A DNA stretch of 64,000 nt from Astrocystis sublimbata (Eukaryota > Ascomycota > Sordariomycetes > Xylariales > Xylariaceae): contig JAJNNY010000070.1 of the NCBI GenBank assembly GCA_022453515.1, positions 112,543-176,542 on the forward strand. Direction: 5' to 3'. Numbering within the stretch: position 1 is the first letter of the stretch; the number at the start of each line of letters is the position of its first letter. Made by a program: the position numbers and the translations under genes. The notes beneath the pieces were generated by a model. The model saw nothing but the letters and a program-made list of their open reading frames with translations. It searched no databases and was not told the origin of the DNA. Shown one piece after another: positions 1-13,200 of this stretch.

Positions 1-1402
1 CTGATTTGTGGTCTCCTAATCGAAAGTGGCAAAGCGCAAGGAGATATGCGGATTCGGCTGCGCGAGGATCGTGGGCAGCTAGTCTTTCGGCGAAGAAGTG
101 TGCGTTATCGTATGAATGGTGGTCGAGGTGGTAATGGACTATCTGTCTTAGCTGAGCCGTAACAGCGGCGCTCGAGGGTGCCATGGCGGTAGGGAAGACC
201 GGGTCGATAACTTATGGGCGCCGAGACGGTGATCGAATAGCCATGTGGCCGTTGCTTGCCCGCCAGCTCTTTGCGTAGCGCAGGCTTAGATACGGGTGAT
301 CGTCGGAACCAGAGTCGTGGTTGTTGGGCTGCAGACTGCCCTGCACGCCAGTACCGCGCACTCGACAGAGGCCGACTCGTCGCGATGGTAGAGGATGGAT
401 ATTATGATTAAGACAGGCCGACTAGACACGGCACCGGAGTTGATAGATACAGCCGGGGCGACCCGAGATTCCAATATGAGCGGCAAGAGAAAGGTTAGTT
501 TGGTGAAAGAGGCCCATGCGGTGCTGAAGGGGCATATCTATGAGAAAGTGCTGTGGAGCGGCGAGGCGTGAATGACGGAAAGCGACAGCTCTGAGCGCAG
601 TTATATCACGGATCCATTACAGAGACACAGGCTGGATGGAGGTTGCTCTTTGCGACGAGTTGCCAAAGTCCGGGCTCGAGGCGGGAAGTTGGTAGACTCG
701 GGGTTGTAGCGCGAGGCGGTGGGCGCTTTTTTGGTGGGATGGACAACATCAACAATGACAACACAACGAGGCGCTGGAGGCAATTGCCAATGTTGTTGCG
801 GCCAGCACGAGCACGGTACGGTCACGATTTGCTCTGCATGTTGTGGTGGAGTGACTTGGGCAGGGATGTAGGGGAGCCTGTGAGCTGTCTCATTGGCTGC
901 GTCACGGCTGACGGCCGCCTTGGTTGACCTGGCAAAGCAACAACGCAGCGCTAACCAGCGACCACTACAGGAACCACTTGAGCCCGCTAAGCCCATCTGG
1001 TGCCTGAGTAAGTACCTAGGTAGGTAAGGTTGTTTCCACCTTTCCGCAGTGCAGTAAGTACGATGCCACGCCCGACAGCAGGCGAGGGCAGGTACCTAGA
1101 TGCCTAGCTCGCCCGGGCATCTCCGTCGTACAGTGTCAATACGATACATACTGTATTTCCAGCCCCGCCATGCGCTAACTTATGGTTGGTCCTACGTTGG
1201 AAGTATGTAGGTAGGTACCTCCTCAATTCTCTCCATTCTAAGATAGCGATTGGAGGTGGCTGCCACTGGAAACAAATCACACATTTCCGACCTGACCTCT
1301 ACCTACAATTTCTCGAGTCGGAACTTAAAAACATATACCACTTGCATGCAACCACTCACCTTCGCAACTTCGTGAATTGCCCACCAAATAGCTGGAATCG
1401 AC
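1..1402. other. Gene-free left edge and upstream region of the SND2 gene
   Basis: No reading frame here looks like a conserved protein. The open frames at 601-996 (minus) and 643-927 (plus) overlap on opposite strands and resemble nothing known. Copies of the GGTACCTA/CCTAGGTA motif lie near 1011-1026, 1092 and 1205-1220, the last about 190 bp before the SND2 start. The stretch probably contains the SND2 promoter and leader, and possibly the upstream region of a gene outside the window. Confidence 0.5.
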
Positions 1403-1894
1403 ATGGCTCAAAAGGCACGCAAGGGCACGGCAAAGTCCAACGCGGCTGCTCTCAAGAACCTCCATATCGGCACACTCATTGTCAACACCTTGTTCGTCCT
1501 CTCCAACTTGCTCTTCAAACGGAGGTCACTTCTCCTTTATGTCCTCCTCTCAGCTCCGAGCTTCGTTTGCGAGTTCGTTCTGGAATCGACAGGCCGACCC
1601 AAATATGATCCGTCAACCAACGCCCTCAGGACTGCCGGAGAGGATCTTTCCGCCCCGGGTCTTACAGATTACATGTTCGATGTGATCTGGGTTACCTGGG
1701 CATCCGTCGTTCTAGTCATTCTCTTCGGCAATTGGGCTTGGATCATATGGTCCGTTGTGCCGGCTTATGGTGCTTACAAGGGTTTCGGCCTGCTGGGAGC
1801 AGCTCGTGGTATGGCAGGAATGCAGCAGGCACAGCAGCAACAAGCCGGCGGTGCTCAAACGGCTGGAAATAGGAAGCAGAGACGAACCGCTTGA
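1403..1894 (+). CDS. SND2: SND2/ENV10 (TMEM208 family) ER membrane protein
   Basis: Single-exon gene of 163 residues. The family (TMEM208 in animals, Env10/Snd2 in yeast) resides in the endoplasmic reticulum membrane and acts in the SND route, which targets membrane proteins with internal or C-terminal signals independently of SRP. Visible features: a short basic N-terminus (MAQKARKGTAKSN), two adjoining hydrophobic segments at about residues 21-58, a second hydrophobic hairpin at about 92-125 rich in Trp (WVTWAS, NWAWIIW), a Gln-rich stretch and a basic tail ending NRKQRRTA. Length and segment order fit the family. The start is the first ATG of the frame and gives the conserved N-terminus. 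It converges on the NGI1-like gene, with only about 100 bp between stop codons. Confidence 0.9.
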   Translation: MAQKARKGTAKSNAAALKNLHIGTLIVNTLFVLSNLLFKRRSLLLYVLLSAPSFVCEFVLESTGRPKYDPSTNALRTAGEDLSAPGLTDYMFDVIWVTWASVVLVILFGNWAWIIWSVVPAYGAYKGFGLLGAARGMAGMQQAQQQQAGGAQTAGNRKQRRTA

Positions 1895-1994
1895 GAAATA
1901 TTCGTCACTGGTGGAGATCAAGACAATTTTATTGCAGAGATAGGTGCAACAATCTCTGGCCCTTGCTCGTCCACTGGGTATCATCACACATGGG

Positions 1995-2707
1995 TCAGTT
2001 GTCTACGCTAGCAGCATCCAGCTTTTGCGTCCATTCATTCAAGAGCTCCTTGCTTGCATCTTTCACCATCACGTGGATATGCTCAAGAGAACGAACGCTT
2101 TGTAATGCAACCCAGTTCTTGAACCACAACACCCTGACTCCTCCACCTGGACCGAGCTTGTCAACGAAAACCCTGTTGATGAAGTCGGAGACGACTTTGT
2201 GGCTTTCACCAGTCATATCACCAGTCGCTGGGTCGGTATCGATAACAGTCCTCGACCAAACGACGATATGTGTGATATCAGGTGTAAGGCCATACGGCCA
2301 GTCGTTGACGAGTATGGAGTAGTCCAACTTGTCCTCGAATGGGACCAATGAATTTGGGGTGAAAGGAGGCGAGCCCCAAGCTTTAGGCAAGCGATGTGCG
2401 AGGAGATAGTTTGTCATAGATCCATATCGAACTTTTGTTTCAGTGGTCCAAGCCATGTAGCGCCGAAGATCTGAAGGCTTGCGTTTGAGAACCGATAGAT
2501 TGTTTTCCTCTTTTTTTTCTTGGGTGTTAGTTGCTGAATAGCATCCGAGAGTCAAAGGGCAAGCTTTGGCTTACCAATGATCTTTTTCAAGTCTTCCCAA
2601 TCATGATGGTGAAATTCCTCATCGGTTTGAGACAATACCCATTTATCTACCTCAGTCAAGGGAAATGGTGCTTCCTCTGGCAGCGTCTTGGTCTGTAGGT
2701 CACCCAT
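1995..2707 (-). CDS. NGI1: N-acetylglucosamine-induced protein 1-like (DUF3605)
   Basis: Two exons, 2707-2575 and 2509-1995, giving 215 residues. The protein resembles the DUF3605 family, which includes Candida NGI1, a gene induced by N-acetylglucosamine; its biochemical activity is unknown to me. Recognisable blocks are the N-terminal DKWVLSQTDEEFHHHDWEDL, then LKRKPSDLRRY, WGSPPFTPNS and DITHIVVWSR. The intron donor is GTAAGC. The acceptor is ambiguous: the polypyrimidine side ends in AAG followed by an A-run and a second AAG, so exon 2 may start at 2509 or at 2518, both in frame and differing by three residues. A CTAAC branch-like site lies just before. The start at 2707 opens the conserved N-terminus. 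It is divergent from the b5 reductase gene, about 1.1 kb apart. Confidence 0.85.
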
Positions 2708-3801
2708 CTCCCCGTAATTCACTAGTCAATAGATCTAAGTAAGGGCGTAGAAGCTAAAAGCAGGTACAGATGGGCCCTTTGGTGTTAAGGAGGAGATGTA
2801 GCCTAACAATCAGGATGGATGATGCTAGCCCAACTACAAACATTTGCATTGAAAATGGGCTAGGCAAAACATGCAACAACGAATAGTCCTACAGTACCTA
2901 CTGCATATGATTACGTGCGCGCACCAATGTGGCTGGCGAGGCTGGGGTAGGACACCGGTTCCAATCAGTATTAGGTACTTACTCCAGTAGGTCTAGGTAG
3001 TAGGTACCTACCAACACACCCAGGAACTTGCTCAACCCTTTGCATTACAGGTACGAGAGACGATGACTCTTTTCGTTCCTTTTTCGAAAGGGACTGAGAG
3101 AGGAAATATCCATAAGTCGAAGCAAAAGGGGATATCCTGGAAAAGTGCATACTTACCAACTAGGTACATGTAGGTAGTCGCTCCTTTCTTGGGCATGTCG
3201 GGGTAGCGCGAACAGCGGCCACACGGTCAAAGTACCAAGCACGGGCTAGGGCGGGAGGGTCCTACACTGAATTGCGACTTATCCGCCTTCACGGAGTTAA
3301 AGTCCGATCATGTGGCCGATCGGGCAGTTCGAGAATTTCTGCTTTCCTACATGTTTGTCCACGTGCTGCAGGGTTTAGTGACTATCGATATGCGTCTATG
3401 CGCAAGTATGCTTCTCCGCAGAGCTAGATAAGCTGATACCGACCTAGGCACCTAGGTAGCGTAAGTTTCTCTGAGACCGTCGATACCGAATAGGCCCACT
3501 GCCCAACATCCTTCTGTATTGAACAGATCTTGGCTTCAATCCTGAGAGCCGGAGTCGTACCGGCTTCTATCTGGGATTGACCGATTGAAAGTCGTAGTAA
3601 GCCATCTCCAACCCGCCCTGCCTCGCTCTTCCCTCCCAGCTCCATTTCCCAACACCTGAGAGAGACAGTCACAATTGGCTTGCAGCAATTGTCGGCTCGA
3701 GGGAGGCAGTCTCCATTATATACGTCAACTGAGTGCTGACATAAACTCGTACGGCCTCAGTTCCACCACCAACGCTCCACGATTCCGCATCTCACTTCAC
3801 C
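2708..3801. promoter_or_regulatory. Divergent intergenic region between NGI1-like and CBR1 genes
   Basis: No coding frame is supported. The region contains a dense group of CCTAGGTA/GGTACCTA-type motifs at about 2973-3010, 3160-3177 and 3441-3460. The last 120 bp before the CBR1 start are pyrimidine-rich, as expected for a fungal leader. It must hold promoter elements for both genes, but no specific factor site is claimed. Confidence 0.4.
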
Positions 3802-4920
<1,119 letters not shown>

Positions 4921-6816
4921 TTGGATACAGCTATCTCATTAGCCAATGCAGCATAACAATCCGCATTCGCATCCGTATCGAGCAGACGGTGCATCAACAT
5001 ATGGTAACCAAGCTGCGGGTAGCCTGCCATTATGTGTGACGCCAAAGGTAGCACGTGTGGTTTCTTTGTTTATAGCTCCTTGGAAGCATCTATGATTTTC
5101 AGGAGCGCTCTGCAGGCCCACCTAGGGGAATGGACAAATACTCAGAGCAGCAGCGGTCAGCTGAAGGAATATATAATGCAATATCTCGTATCTTCGCCAT
5201 AAGTATGCTAACATGCGGAGTGTATGTGACGCGGATATCTAGCTTGAATTTCAAGTGTACCAAACATGAATCGTACGCGTACTTCTGTAGAAAGAAAGTA
5301 GGACAAGACTTGGATGACGTCCATCAAGATATGGCTGGATTAATGGAGATCGGCAGACCAAACTGTTGATTTCAATTACATAAGTACGCTTCCCCAGTAG
5401 GGGGATCACTTGTTGCTAGGTCTGTGTGCATTGCAGCAAACGTCTGCTAGCATTCGTCTACTAGAAATGCCACCGTGATTGAGATCCGTTGCCATCGTTT
5501 CCAAGTATGATATGGCCGGTATAATAGGTGGGAGGGTAACAAACAACGTAGGGCCCTTAACTTTGGGAGCGAGAGGCAAGCGACAAGGATGAGAAGTTCG
5601 GTGGGTGGTGGGCGTCTTTGACGAAACCGCGCGCCATATAGATCAATGACGAAGCTCGGTGTTGAGCACAGTGATAGATAGTATTTGGTAATGGAATTCG
5701 CAATAGTATATCTAGGTGATACACTAAAAAAGCTTCTCGAGGTTGTTTCCCGACTTGCCTATTCAATACAAGCCGGCCGTTTGTCAATCGACTGCTATCA
5801 GCTGAGTTGGCCGACTTCGGAAATCGTTGTTATGTGGGGAAACTAGAGGATTGGCCGAGGTGACATTGAGAGTTGTGAAGCAATGAAACAACCGGTGGAA
5901 GGGATCATTTAAAAAAGAACATTCATTAGATAGTTGAAACTTGTCAAAGTTTCAAGAGTAAAATTAAAAGTTTCTAGACCTTGAGAGTAATTATTGGCAG
6001 CGAACAGGTAATGGATTACATACCGTCGTTATCGAGGAGGGATAGACCCATTTGCAAAGAGCACTTCAAGGTCCGAAAACAAGAACGCCGCACAGAGCAT
6101 ATAGGTCGGTGGGTCACTTAGTACCCTGGCGGCCTGGTATGAGAATTGAATTTGTGTGTATAGAGGTATGCATGTGTCAGACTGTTAAATAGCTACCTAG
6201 GTAGTTAGTTATATATTTGTTTGGATTTTAGATATGTTGTGTTGGCCTTCTTCGAATTGCTTGACAATCCATTGCCATGCCAATGCGCGCACCCTTGATG
6301 CTGGGTTTGGTTTGTCATTGTGACAGATCTGGATAAGAGACTTACTTAACATGATATTTTTATATTTGGCGGCCATGTAGGTAAGTGGCTTCCAAGTTCG
6401 TGGAGGATGGATAGGTGGGTGTTGTGCTCTCAGGTTCGATTTGGTGTTTTGAAGTCGAGAGGACTGAAGGTGTTAAATAAAGTACCACCTATCACCATAT
6501 GTACGTCACCAGTAGGTACCTACATGTAGATAGGTTTGCGGCCGGGTACGTACCCTGGCACTGGGCGTCGGCGGAAGCTGGGCTTTGATCCTTGAGCCTG
6601 AGGTCTAGATTGCGGGCTGCCCCCCCTCCGACCCCCTCGCCCCCCCACATTCTCGTCTTCTATCACAGAACTTGCAGGCTTTCCACATTTCGAGAACATT
6701 TGCACAACCGCCGATCAGCCGGCCCCGGCCATCCCAACGTTGCAAGACTTTGTATTTGAAGGTACACGTACAATTGCTGCACTGCCAGCTGGGACAGTCC
6801 CTCGACATCAAGGTTA

Positions 6817-6847
<31 letters not shown>

Positions 6848-7417
6848 CATTATCACTATCATTTCCATGATCACCACCGCCCGGCGCCATTGTCCTCATT
6901 CCAATCCTTGGATCGATCTCGTTACCACCACACTATGTCACTGCCATAATCTGGCCTCTGGTGTCGAATTGTCGAATCCCCCCTGCACATGCCATTTTGC
7001 CATCTACAGCCTCCGGTTTCTGGTGTCTTCTGCTTCGGCATTGTCCATGTCACACCACCGACACAAGCATACACCGAGCATTGATCTCTACCTCAACAAA
7101 CAGACACAGCACCCGGAGGCGCTGCAGTTCTCCTCATCTCACCATACTTCTTAGGTGATCTACCAGTCAATTCGCGACTCCGATCCCTTGTGTATCGTGT
7201 CTTATCTTATTTTCTTCTTACTCTTGGCCTGTGCCTGAGACTCTTGGCCCCAATTGGCAAAGGACGCCAAGTTGCAGAGGCACACCCCATTCTGCATTGA
7301 CGATGTTCAGTCTTTGTTCATTGGCTATTTCCAACTGAAGCACCTGCCCGGCCTTGTTCACTTCCTGCGATCGATCGCTGCTGTGTTGTTCCCCGCCCAG
7401 GTGGCGCTCCTAGCACG
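4921..7417. other. Intergenic region and probable long leader of the 7418 gene
   Basis: About 2.5 kb without a convincing gene. The open frames at 5130-5369, 5557-5787 and 6672-7154 lack family resemblance, and several are created by the ATT microsatellite. The segment from about 6880 to 7417 is C/T-rich on the plus strand and probably forms the promoter and 5' leader of the next gene. It contains an upstream ATG at 7254 whose 72-codon frame overlaps the main start. Confidence 0.45.
6814..6862. repeat. (ATT)n microsatellite with degenerate tail
   Basis: About nine to ten ATT units from 6819, flanked by related TATCAT/TATCACTATCAT variants. It lies upstream of the 7418 gene. It generates artefactual runs of Ile, Tyr or Asn in all frames and should not be read as coding. 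Confidence 0.9.
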
Positions 7418-9232
7418 ATGGATGGCACCACCACGCTGGCCTCGGACCTTTTGGAAAAGCTTGCAGAGCTGAATCAGAAGGTCTGCGATTATCGCCAAGA
7501 TATGGTCCAAGAATTCCAACGGTACCAACAACGCTTATTACACGATGCGCCTGAGCATGTCTCGGCTCACATTGAAGACTTGCTTGCTGCCGAACTTCAC
7601 AACTACCCAGCATTGAACCCTTGGATTACCCCGGATGTTGCCTCTGCAGATCGCAGTCGCTCTGCCTTCGACCGATGGGGTCGGCACGGGAGGACTGCGC
7701 CCTCGCCGCCCCCGATACTCCCTCACACCTCCGGTGTCCCCCCCCATGATGTTGCCTCCCGCTCTCCCGACGTCAACCACGACAACGACCATGACCGTGA
7801 CCGTGACCGTGAGTTCCATGGTCTTTTCACGCCGGTGTATCTTCCTCTGCTCGAGGTTAACCAAACCACCTCCACCCCGAATGTTGCTTCGTCGCTTACT
7901 ACACCTCGAACCAACAACGATGACGCTAATAATACCCAAGCGACTTTTCCTCAACTAGATGTCACCCCACAGCGGCCAGACCATATCCACAACGATAATG
8001 AAGACACCACTTCGTCCGTCAATTCAGACGACAGTTCGTCGCGCACACGCAGAAGTGCATTGCGGCGGTCCTCGAGTGCTTCTATCAAAGATATTCAGAG
8101 TCCACGACGAGTTCGTTTCGATGTGGAAGGCGAAGAAGTTCTTCCCACTGTCTCTCCTCCAATATCACCCCGACTTGATGATGTCCTTCCCTCGCCTCCG
8201 CTCGAAGAACAAGCCGCGCCAGTCTACGAGTCTCTAAATCACGCTGTTCATAAGGACTCTCTATTCGGCAGCTCCCCTCCACGGCCGAAAAAAATATCAT
8301 CTACTGAACGACTGAAAGCTCTGGCCAGAAGTTCTACAGAGGATACATCCAAATGGACCGTTGTGGGCAACGTAGCCGACGATGATGAAGACGAAGAGGG
8401 GCTTGTAATGACCAAGTCGAAAAGGAAGCCCAACGCCCTCGTCCCAGCTCCAGGAAACGATACGGCCTCTTACCATGCGCAAACTGAGCTGTCAGGTGAT
8501 GCAAAACCTCAAACTTGTTCTAACCAAGATATAAGTGAAGCGGATGGTGATTTGTTTGAATTAACTCCACTCTCCTCGTTCAAGGACAAAAAGAGGTTCT
8601 CACCTCGAATAGAGAACCCAGTGCCTGAAGCAACAATAGAGGACGTTCTGCAGCAACCATCCGATAATAACATGAGAGCACCTGACACGAGTTCATCAAA
8701 ATACATGAAGGCACAGAGCCATGAAGAAGATGACTTTTTCAAGTTTGAAGACGACGATGCTTCCCCGAATACTAAAGTAGCGACGGCGAATACCAAATAT
8801 GTTGAGGAGGAGGAAGAGGAAGCTGAGGAGCAAGTCACACCCCTCGCGGATAACTTGACCGAAGAACCGCATATTGATCTCTACTCCACATCACCTGCCA
8901 TTGCAATTGCCAAGCCTGCAAGCCTACCAGCTGGATCGGGATCATATATACCCAAACGGACAAGCGCCTCCACCGGCTCGTATAAGGGAAAGCCGTTCAT
9001 AATATCAGTGGTGCGCGACGAGGAGCTGCAGAGGAAAGCGGAACAAATGGGCGACATAGCATCATTTGTTGGAAGTGTGGACGGTCGAAGCGGGTTTGAT
9101 CCTTCAGATAGTTTCCGCCAAGCCCCATACTATTCTAACCCTCCCAGTACTTCAAGGAGTTTGGATAGGCGTCGCATCGCGGATAATGCGTACAAGCAAG
9201 CCTCAAATCAATCCTCGAGTGATGCTCGGTAG
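7418..9232 (+). CDS. Conserved-looking disordered protein of unknown function
   Basis: Uninterrupted frame of 604 codons. I do not recognise the family. The first 70 residues look helical (SDLLEKLAELNQKVCDYRQD and following) and may be the only folded part. The rest is low-complexity and probably disordered: a His/Asp/Arg run near residues 123-132, Ser/Thr/Pro-rich stretches, a basic-serine block (RRSALRRSSSASIK) followed by SPRRVRFDVEGEEVLP at about 230-245, and a Glu-rich stretch near 466-472 (EEEEEEAEEQ). The C-terminus has KPFIISVVRDEELQRKAEQM, which looks constrained. The many SP/TP sites suggest phosphorylation, which is inference. The start at 7418 is the first ATG of the long frame. 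Length without stops and codon behaviour support a real gene. Confidence 0.75.
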   Translation: MDGTTTLASDLLEKLAELNQKVCDYRQDMVQEFQRYQQRLLHDAPEHVSAHIEDLLAAELHNYPALNPWITPDVASADRSRSAFDRWGRHGRTAPSPPPILPHTSGVPPHDVASRSPDVNHDNDHDRDRDREFHGLFTPVYLPLLEVNQTTSTPNVASSLTTPRTNNDDANNTQATFPQLDVTPQRPDHIHNDNEDTTSSVNSDDSSSRTRRSALRRSSSASIKDIQSPRRVRFDVEGEEVLPTVSPPISPRLDDVLPSPPLEEQAAPVYESLNHAVHKDSLFGSSPPRPKKISSTERLKALARSSTEDTSKWTVVGNVADDDEDEEGLVMTKSKRKPNALVPAPGNDTASYHAQTELSGDAKPQTCSNQDISEADGDLFELTPLSSFKDKKRFSPRIENPVPEATIEDVLQQPSDNNMRAPDTSSSKYMKAQSHEEDDFFKFEDDDASPNTKVATANTKYVEEEEEEAEEQVTPLADNLTEEPHIDLYSTSPAIAIAKPASLPAGSGSYIPKRTSASTGSYKGKPFIISVVRDEELQRKAEQMGDIASFVGSVDGRSGFDPSDSFRQAPYYSNPPSTSRSLDRRRIADNAYKQASNQSSSDAR

Positions 9233-10257
9233 TTCGACCCTTCCACTTGGTGGTAGCTCTTTTCGCGCTTCAACTCGCTCCAAACCCAGGCTCTCATACA
9301 CATTTCTGGTGCTGTTATTGTAACTTTACACACTTGTGTACAGTGCATTAACGGGGCATTTGTGCTTGGGACACTGGCATAGGACTTTGCCGGCCTCGGG
9401 CAATTGCCATACCAGAACTCGCATCGGCGGAACTAACGATCAAAGCAGGCCGACACCGGCACACTTGGGTTGGAGATACGGTGCGGTCGGATAGTCGTTA
9501 CACGAGAGCAACCATCGACGTGTTTGTCAGATCAATAAACTATGTTCTAGTTGACCAGCTTCGCGGCGAGGTGGCCAGCGCACGACTTTGGTAGGATGCA
9601 GCTTGGTCGTCATGGCTACCTCAGGTATGTTGAGCCGTTGGAATAAAGTAGCGAATTACTTGACTCTCATTCCGTGGCAACAGGGCTGCAGACTCGGTAT
9701 TATGAGTACTTCTTTTGGCATATGTGCCTGTACATGTAACACGCAGGCTGAAGGATTCGGTCCCTGTTGATCCTTTTGAGGCGCAAGCGCTAAGCCGGAT
9801 CTCGCTACCGAGGGCGTTGACGTTACCGCAATGTTGCATTAGATATGCAGGCAGTCAATAATCCTATTCGCTCTCCATCTTCAGCTGAGGGGTCACATAT
9901 TTATTGATGGGGAACAACTGTGTCGTCTCCTACTGAGGCAAACGGTATCCTTCACGGCCAGACCTGCTCCCACTACCCAGGTAGTATCCATCGTACATTA
10001 CGTATTCTATTCGTACAAACACCTCACTTCGCCAAGCCTTATTAATTATTTCATCGCTCTGTATTCGTAAGCTTTGTGTTTGCCTCCAAACCAGGCCAGT
10101 GGCACATGCAACGCGAGAGCAGGAAACCACCAATTGCCCGTATCTAATTTGATGCCATGCTCTTCGTTCGGTACATATTCCGCCACTAGAACAACGCAAC
10201 GCTGAGCAGATTGTTCGACTAGAGTAGAACGTTATCGTGGGGTTTGCCAGTTCAGCT
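9233..10257. other. Intergenic region between the 7418 gene and the caspase-like gene
   Basis: About 1 kb with no supported coding sequence. Short frames at 9588-9770, 9621-9839 and 9930-10295 (minus) have no recognisable content. It should contain the 3' end of the upstream transcript and the promoter of the downstream gene. Confidence 0.5.
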
Positions 10258-13200
10258 ATGACTGACTTCAACGACGTACCCTTCATAACCATCAACTCGA
10301 GACAGCCCTTAGAAGATAGTGGATTTAGTAGTGGGGATTCTGCAGTAAGCCTTGATTCATAGACTTTCGATTATCCAGCAGATGTTGCCATCTGACGTCT
10401 TCATCCTAGTATGGCTCGAGTTTGGAATCACCCAAACCTCCTTCCGCCACACATGATATTAGTCGGGTGAACTACCATGTGAAGCGCCTGCCTGATTTTG
10501 CAAAGGCATTAGAAGATGTATGTGTTACTTGTCCTCGTGGTGAGTCGTCTTGCGCGAGACGGATGATTGACGTTGCATTCCTAGTCGGCTGCCAGGGCGT
10601 TTCCTAATCGTGGGAGCTCGCAGCGGTACAAGAATGTACACGCTCTACTACTACATTGGGACTCGGATGACCTATTTGTCCTTCCCGAGCTCGAAGATCT
10701 GGAAAAGTGTTTTCGACAAGACTACAATTTTGAGACTGAGAGGTTTACCATCCCTTCGAGTAATGCGCACCTGGAATTAATGCTCAAGATTGGGTCACTG
10801 ATCAAGGATCATGAGTCAACCGACACGTTGTTGATAGTGTAAGCAGTTATCAGGGTGGTTTCATTCGTCTGTTGGTTCAAGGTGGTGTCCAACAGATACT
10901 GGGAGGCTCCTCGCTCAAGCATGTGAAAACTAACTCGGGAGCATTCAGGGTGTATGCAGGCCACGGCAGGATCGATGTGGCACGCCAGAGTACATGGTGT
11001 GCATCTCGTAACGTTGAATCGCCGTGGTTGCAGTAAGTCATATAACTTCTTACTTTTGGCTTAGGTACCGACGGACCTCTGTTGTGTGAGCGAAAGCTGA
11101 AGTCAGTGCCAGATGGTCTGCGATCCAGACGTTACTTGAAAGATCACTCTCCGATGCATTGATTTTGCTAGATTGTTGTGCCGGCGCTGCAAGCGCCGCA
11201 TTTCCTACTGGCAATAGCATAACAGAGACAATATCAGCTTCGTCATGGGATGCTATCGCCCCCAGCCCAGGAAGATATTCATTCACATCTACGCTACTTG
11301 AGGTTCTTCAGGAATGGAAATGGAGGACTTTTTCGGTAGCCATGCTTCATGCTGAGATTCTGGCCCGTCTGAAGCACCCCCGACCCGAGAATGGCCTCGA
11401 AGTCAGAACGACGCCCGTACACTTTATGATGACCGCGAACCATAGAGCTCCAAGCATTGAGCTGTGCATGATGCCGAGCCATATATCGCCATCTTTACCT
11501 CCTTCGACGTTTACCTCGCAACGCAATTCTCATGTTGAAAGCCGATCGAGCAGTGAGGATATCGTCGGCTCAGTACCGAATGAGAACGTTCCCCATGTCA
11601 TGATATCTCTTGCGCTAGAAGATGATCAAAATCTCAATGTCGACGACTGGGAACGATGGCTTTCTGCATTCCCTGCTTTAGCCAAATATGTTCAGGTTCA
11701 AGGCATTTTCAAAAGTCACTCAACACTTCTCTTACTTTCATTGCCTGTCATGGTTTGGGATATGCTTCCAAACCACCCTGCTTGTACTTTTATAGCTTTT
11801 ATTCGGTCGAATAATATCATCGCCGAGAAGCTTAGACGAGGGCAATCGAATGTTGGCTCGATTGACGCACCGTTGAGCAACGAATTGGAAATCGAGCAAG
11901 GCTCTACTTGTTCTGGAAGTACTGAGGTTGCGACATATCGGCCAGATACTTTAGGTCCTATGGACTGGTCAATGATTGATCCTTTCCATGAAAGAAAAGT
12001 CGAACCCCAAGTTAGATGGCCCAGGGTGCAAGCCGATATCACACCAGCGATGCAGCATCATCGGAAAAGCCATACCCCCAATCCATTACCCGGGTCCAAA
12101 GGGGAGAGGTTGAGTGCTCTTTCTAGCCCTTCACAAAAAGGGTCAAGTGTGTCTACTTCCCGTCAAGATGACCAAATACAGACGGCAGAACCAGTATTCG
12201 AAATGAAAGATGAAAAAAGATCCAATCAGCTTATCCTCCCTGCTCAGGCTGAGAACAGACTGGAAGAGTACTTTATCGATAATAAGTCTAATCCAACGTT
12301 TGACGTACAGGAAGTCTTAGCGTCGAGTCTAGGTCTAGACACTGCCGATATAGATGTATGTCATTTATCGTTTGATGCAATACCCAATATGCTGACTATT
12401 CCTTTCAGAGATGGTTTCGCCTTCGTCGTGAACAACAGGAGGTGTCCAACAAATTTCAAAGTTTGCGAATGGGTGGCCAAAGCCACCCATCGAGGGGTAG
12501 CGTTCGAATGATCCTACCTGGTCATCTAAACAAATTACTCGACTCGGTTCCCGCAAGTCAGATTCTGGTGATCGATCTACGTGCGAGCCAAGATTATCAG
12601 CGCTCCCACATCCATGGCGCAATCAACTTCAGAGCCCCTGCGAGCTTCGTTTCTCGAGCCTCCAAGGAGATGGTCGAGGAGGCATTAGTCGACAGTGCTA
12701 GCCGTGACTCGTTCCGTAAGTGGTATACGAGTAAATGTGTGGTCTTCTACGATAAGATTCTCGAGTATCCTTGGGAGGCCCCGGTAGCCGAGGCGTTCTT
12801 TCAAAAGTTCAGAAGCAACCACTGGCCCGGCCAATGCTTCGTTCTTAAGGGCCATTTTCGCGAGTTCTCGCATTCATTTGACAGATACATTGTTGGGTCC
12901 AAAACCACAGAAGACGCCGCCAGATATTTGGCCAGTTTGCAGAAAATTTCGGAGAAGAATGTAAGTTTTCAGCTCACCTGACTGGCAATGTTTACGTCCT
13001 TGTGTTGCAAAAAAAGACTTTTACTTTCCCCTTCTCGAAACGATTAATGTTAATTTCGTATCAGAAAGACGAAAATCCGCACTATGAAGACTGGCTTAAA
13101 CTTCTCGATGACGAGGATAGAGGCCATGTAGTAGAACTACCACCAGCCGCCAAGTCAGAGCGGCTACAGGCAGCATATCGACATCAGCGAGCGTTGGGGG

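Noticed and set aside
601..996. 131-codon minus-strand frame at the left edge.
   Set aside because: No recognisable family, odd composition (Cys/Ala/Arg/Pro), and overlapped by a plus-strand frame of similar length. Treated as chance.
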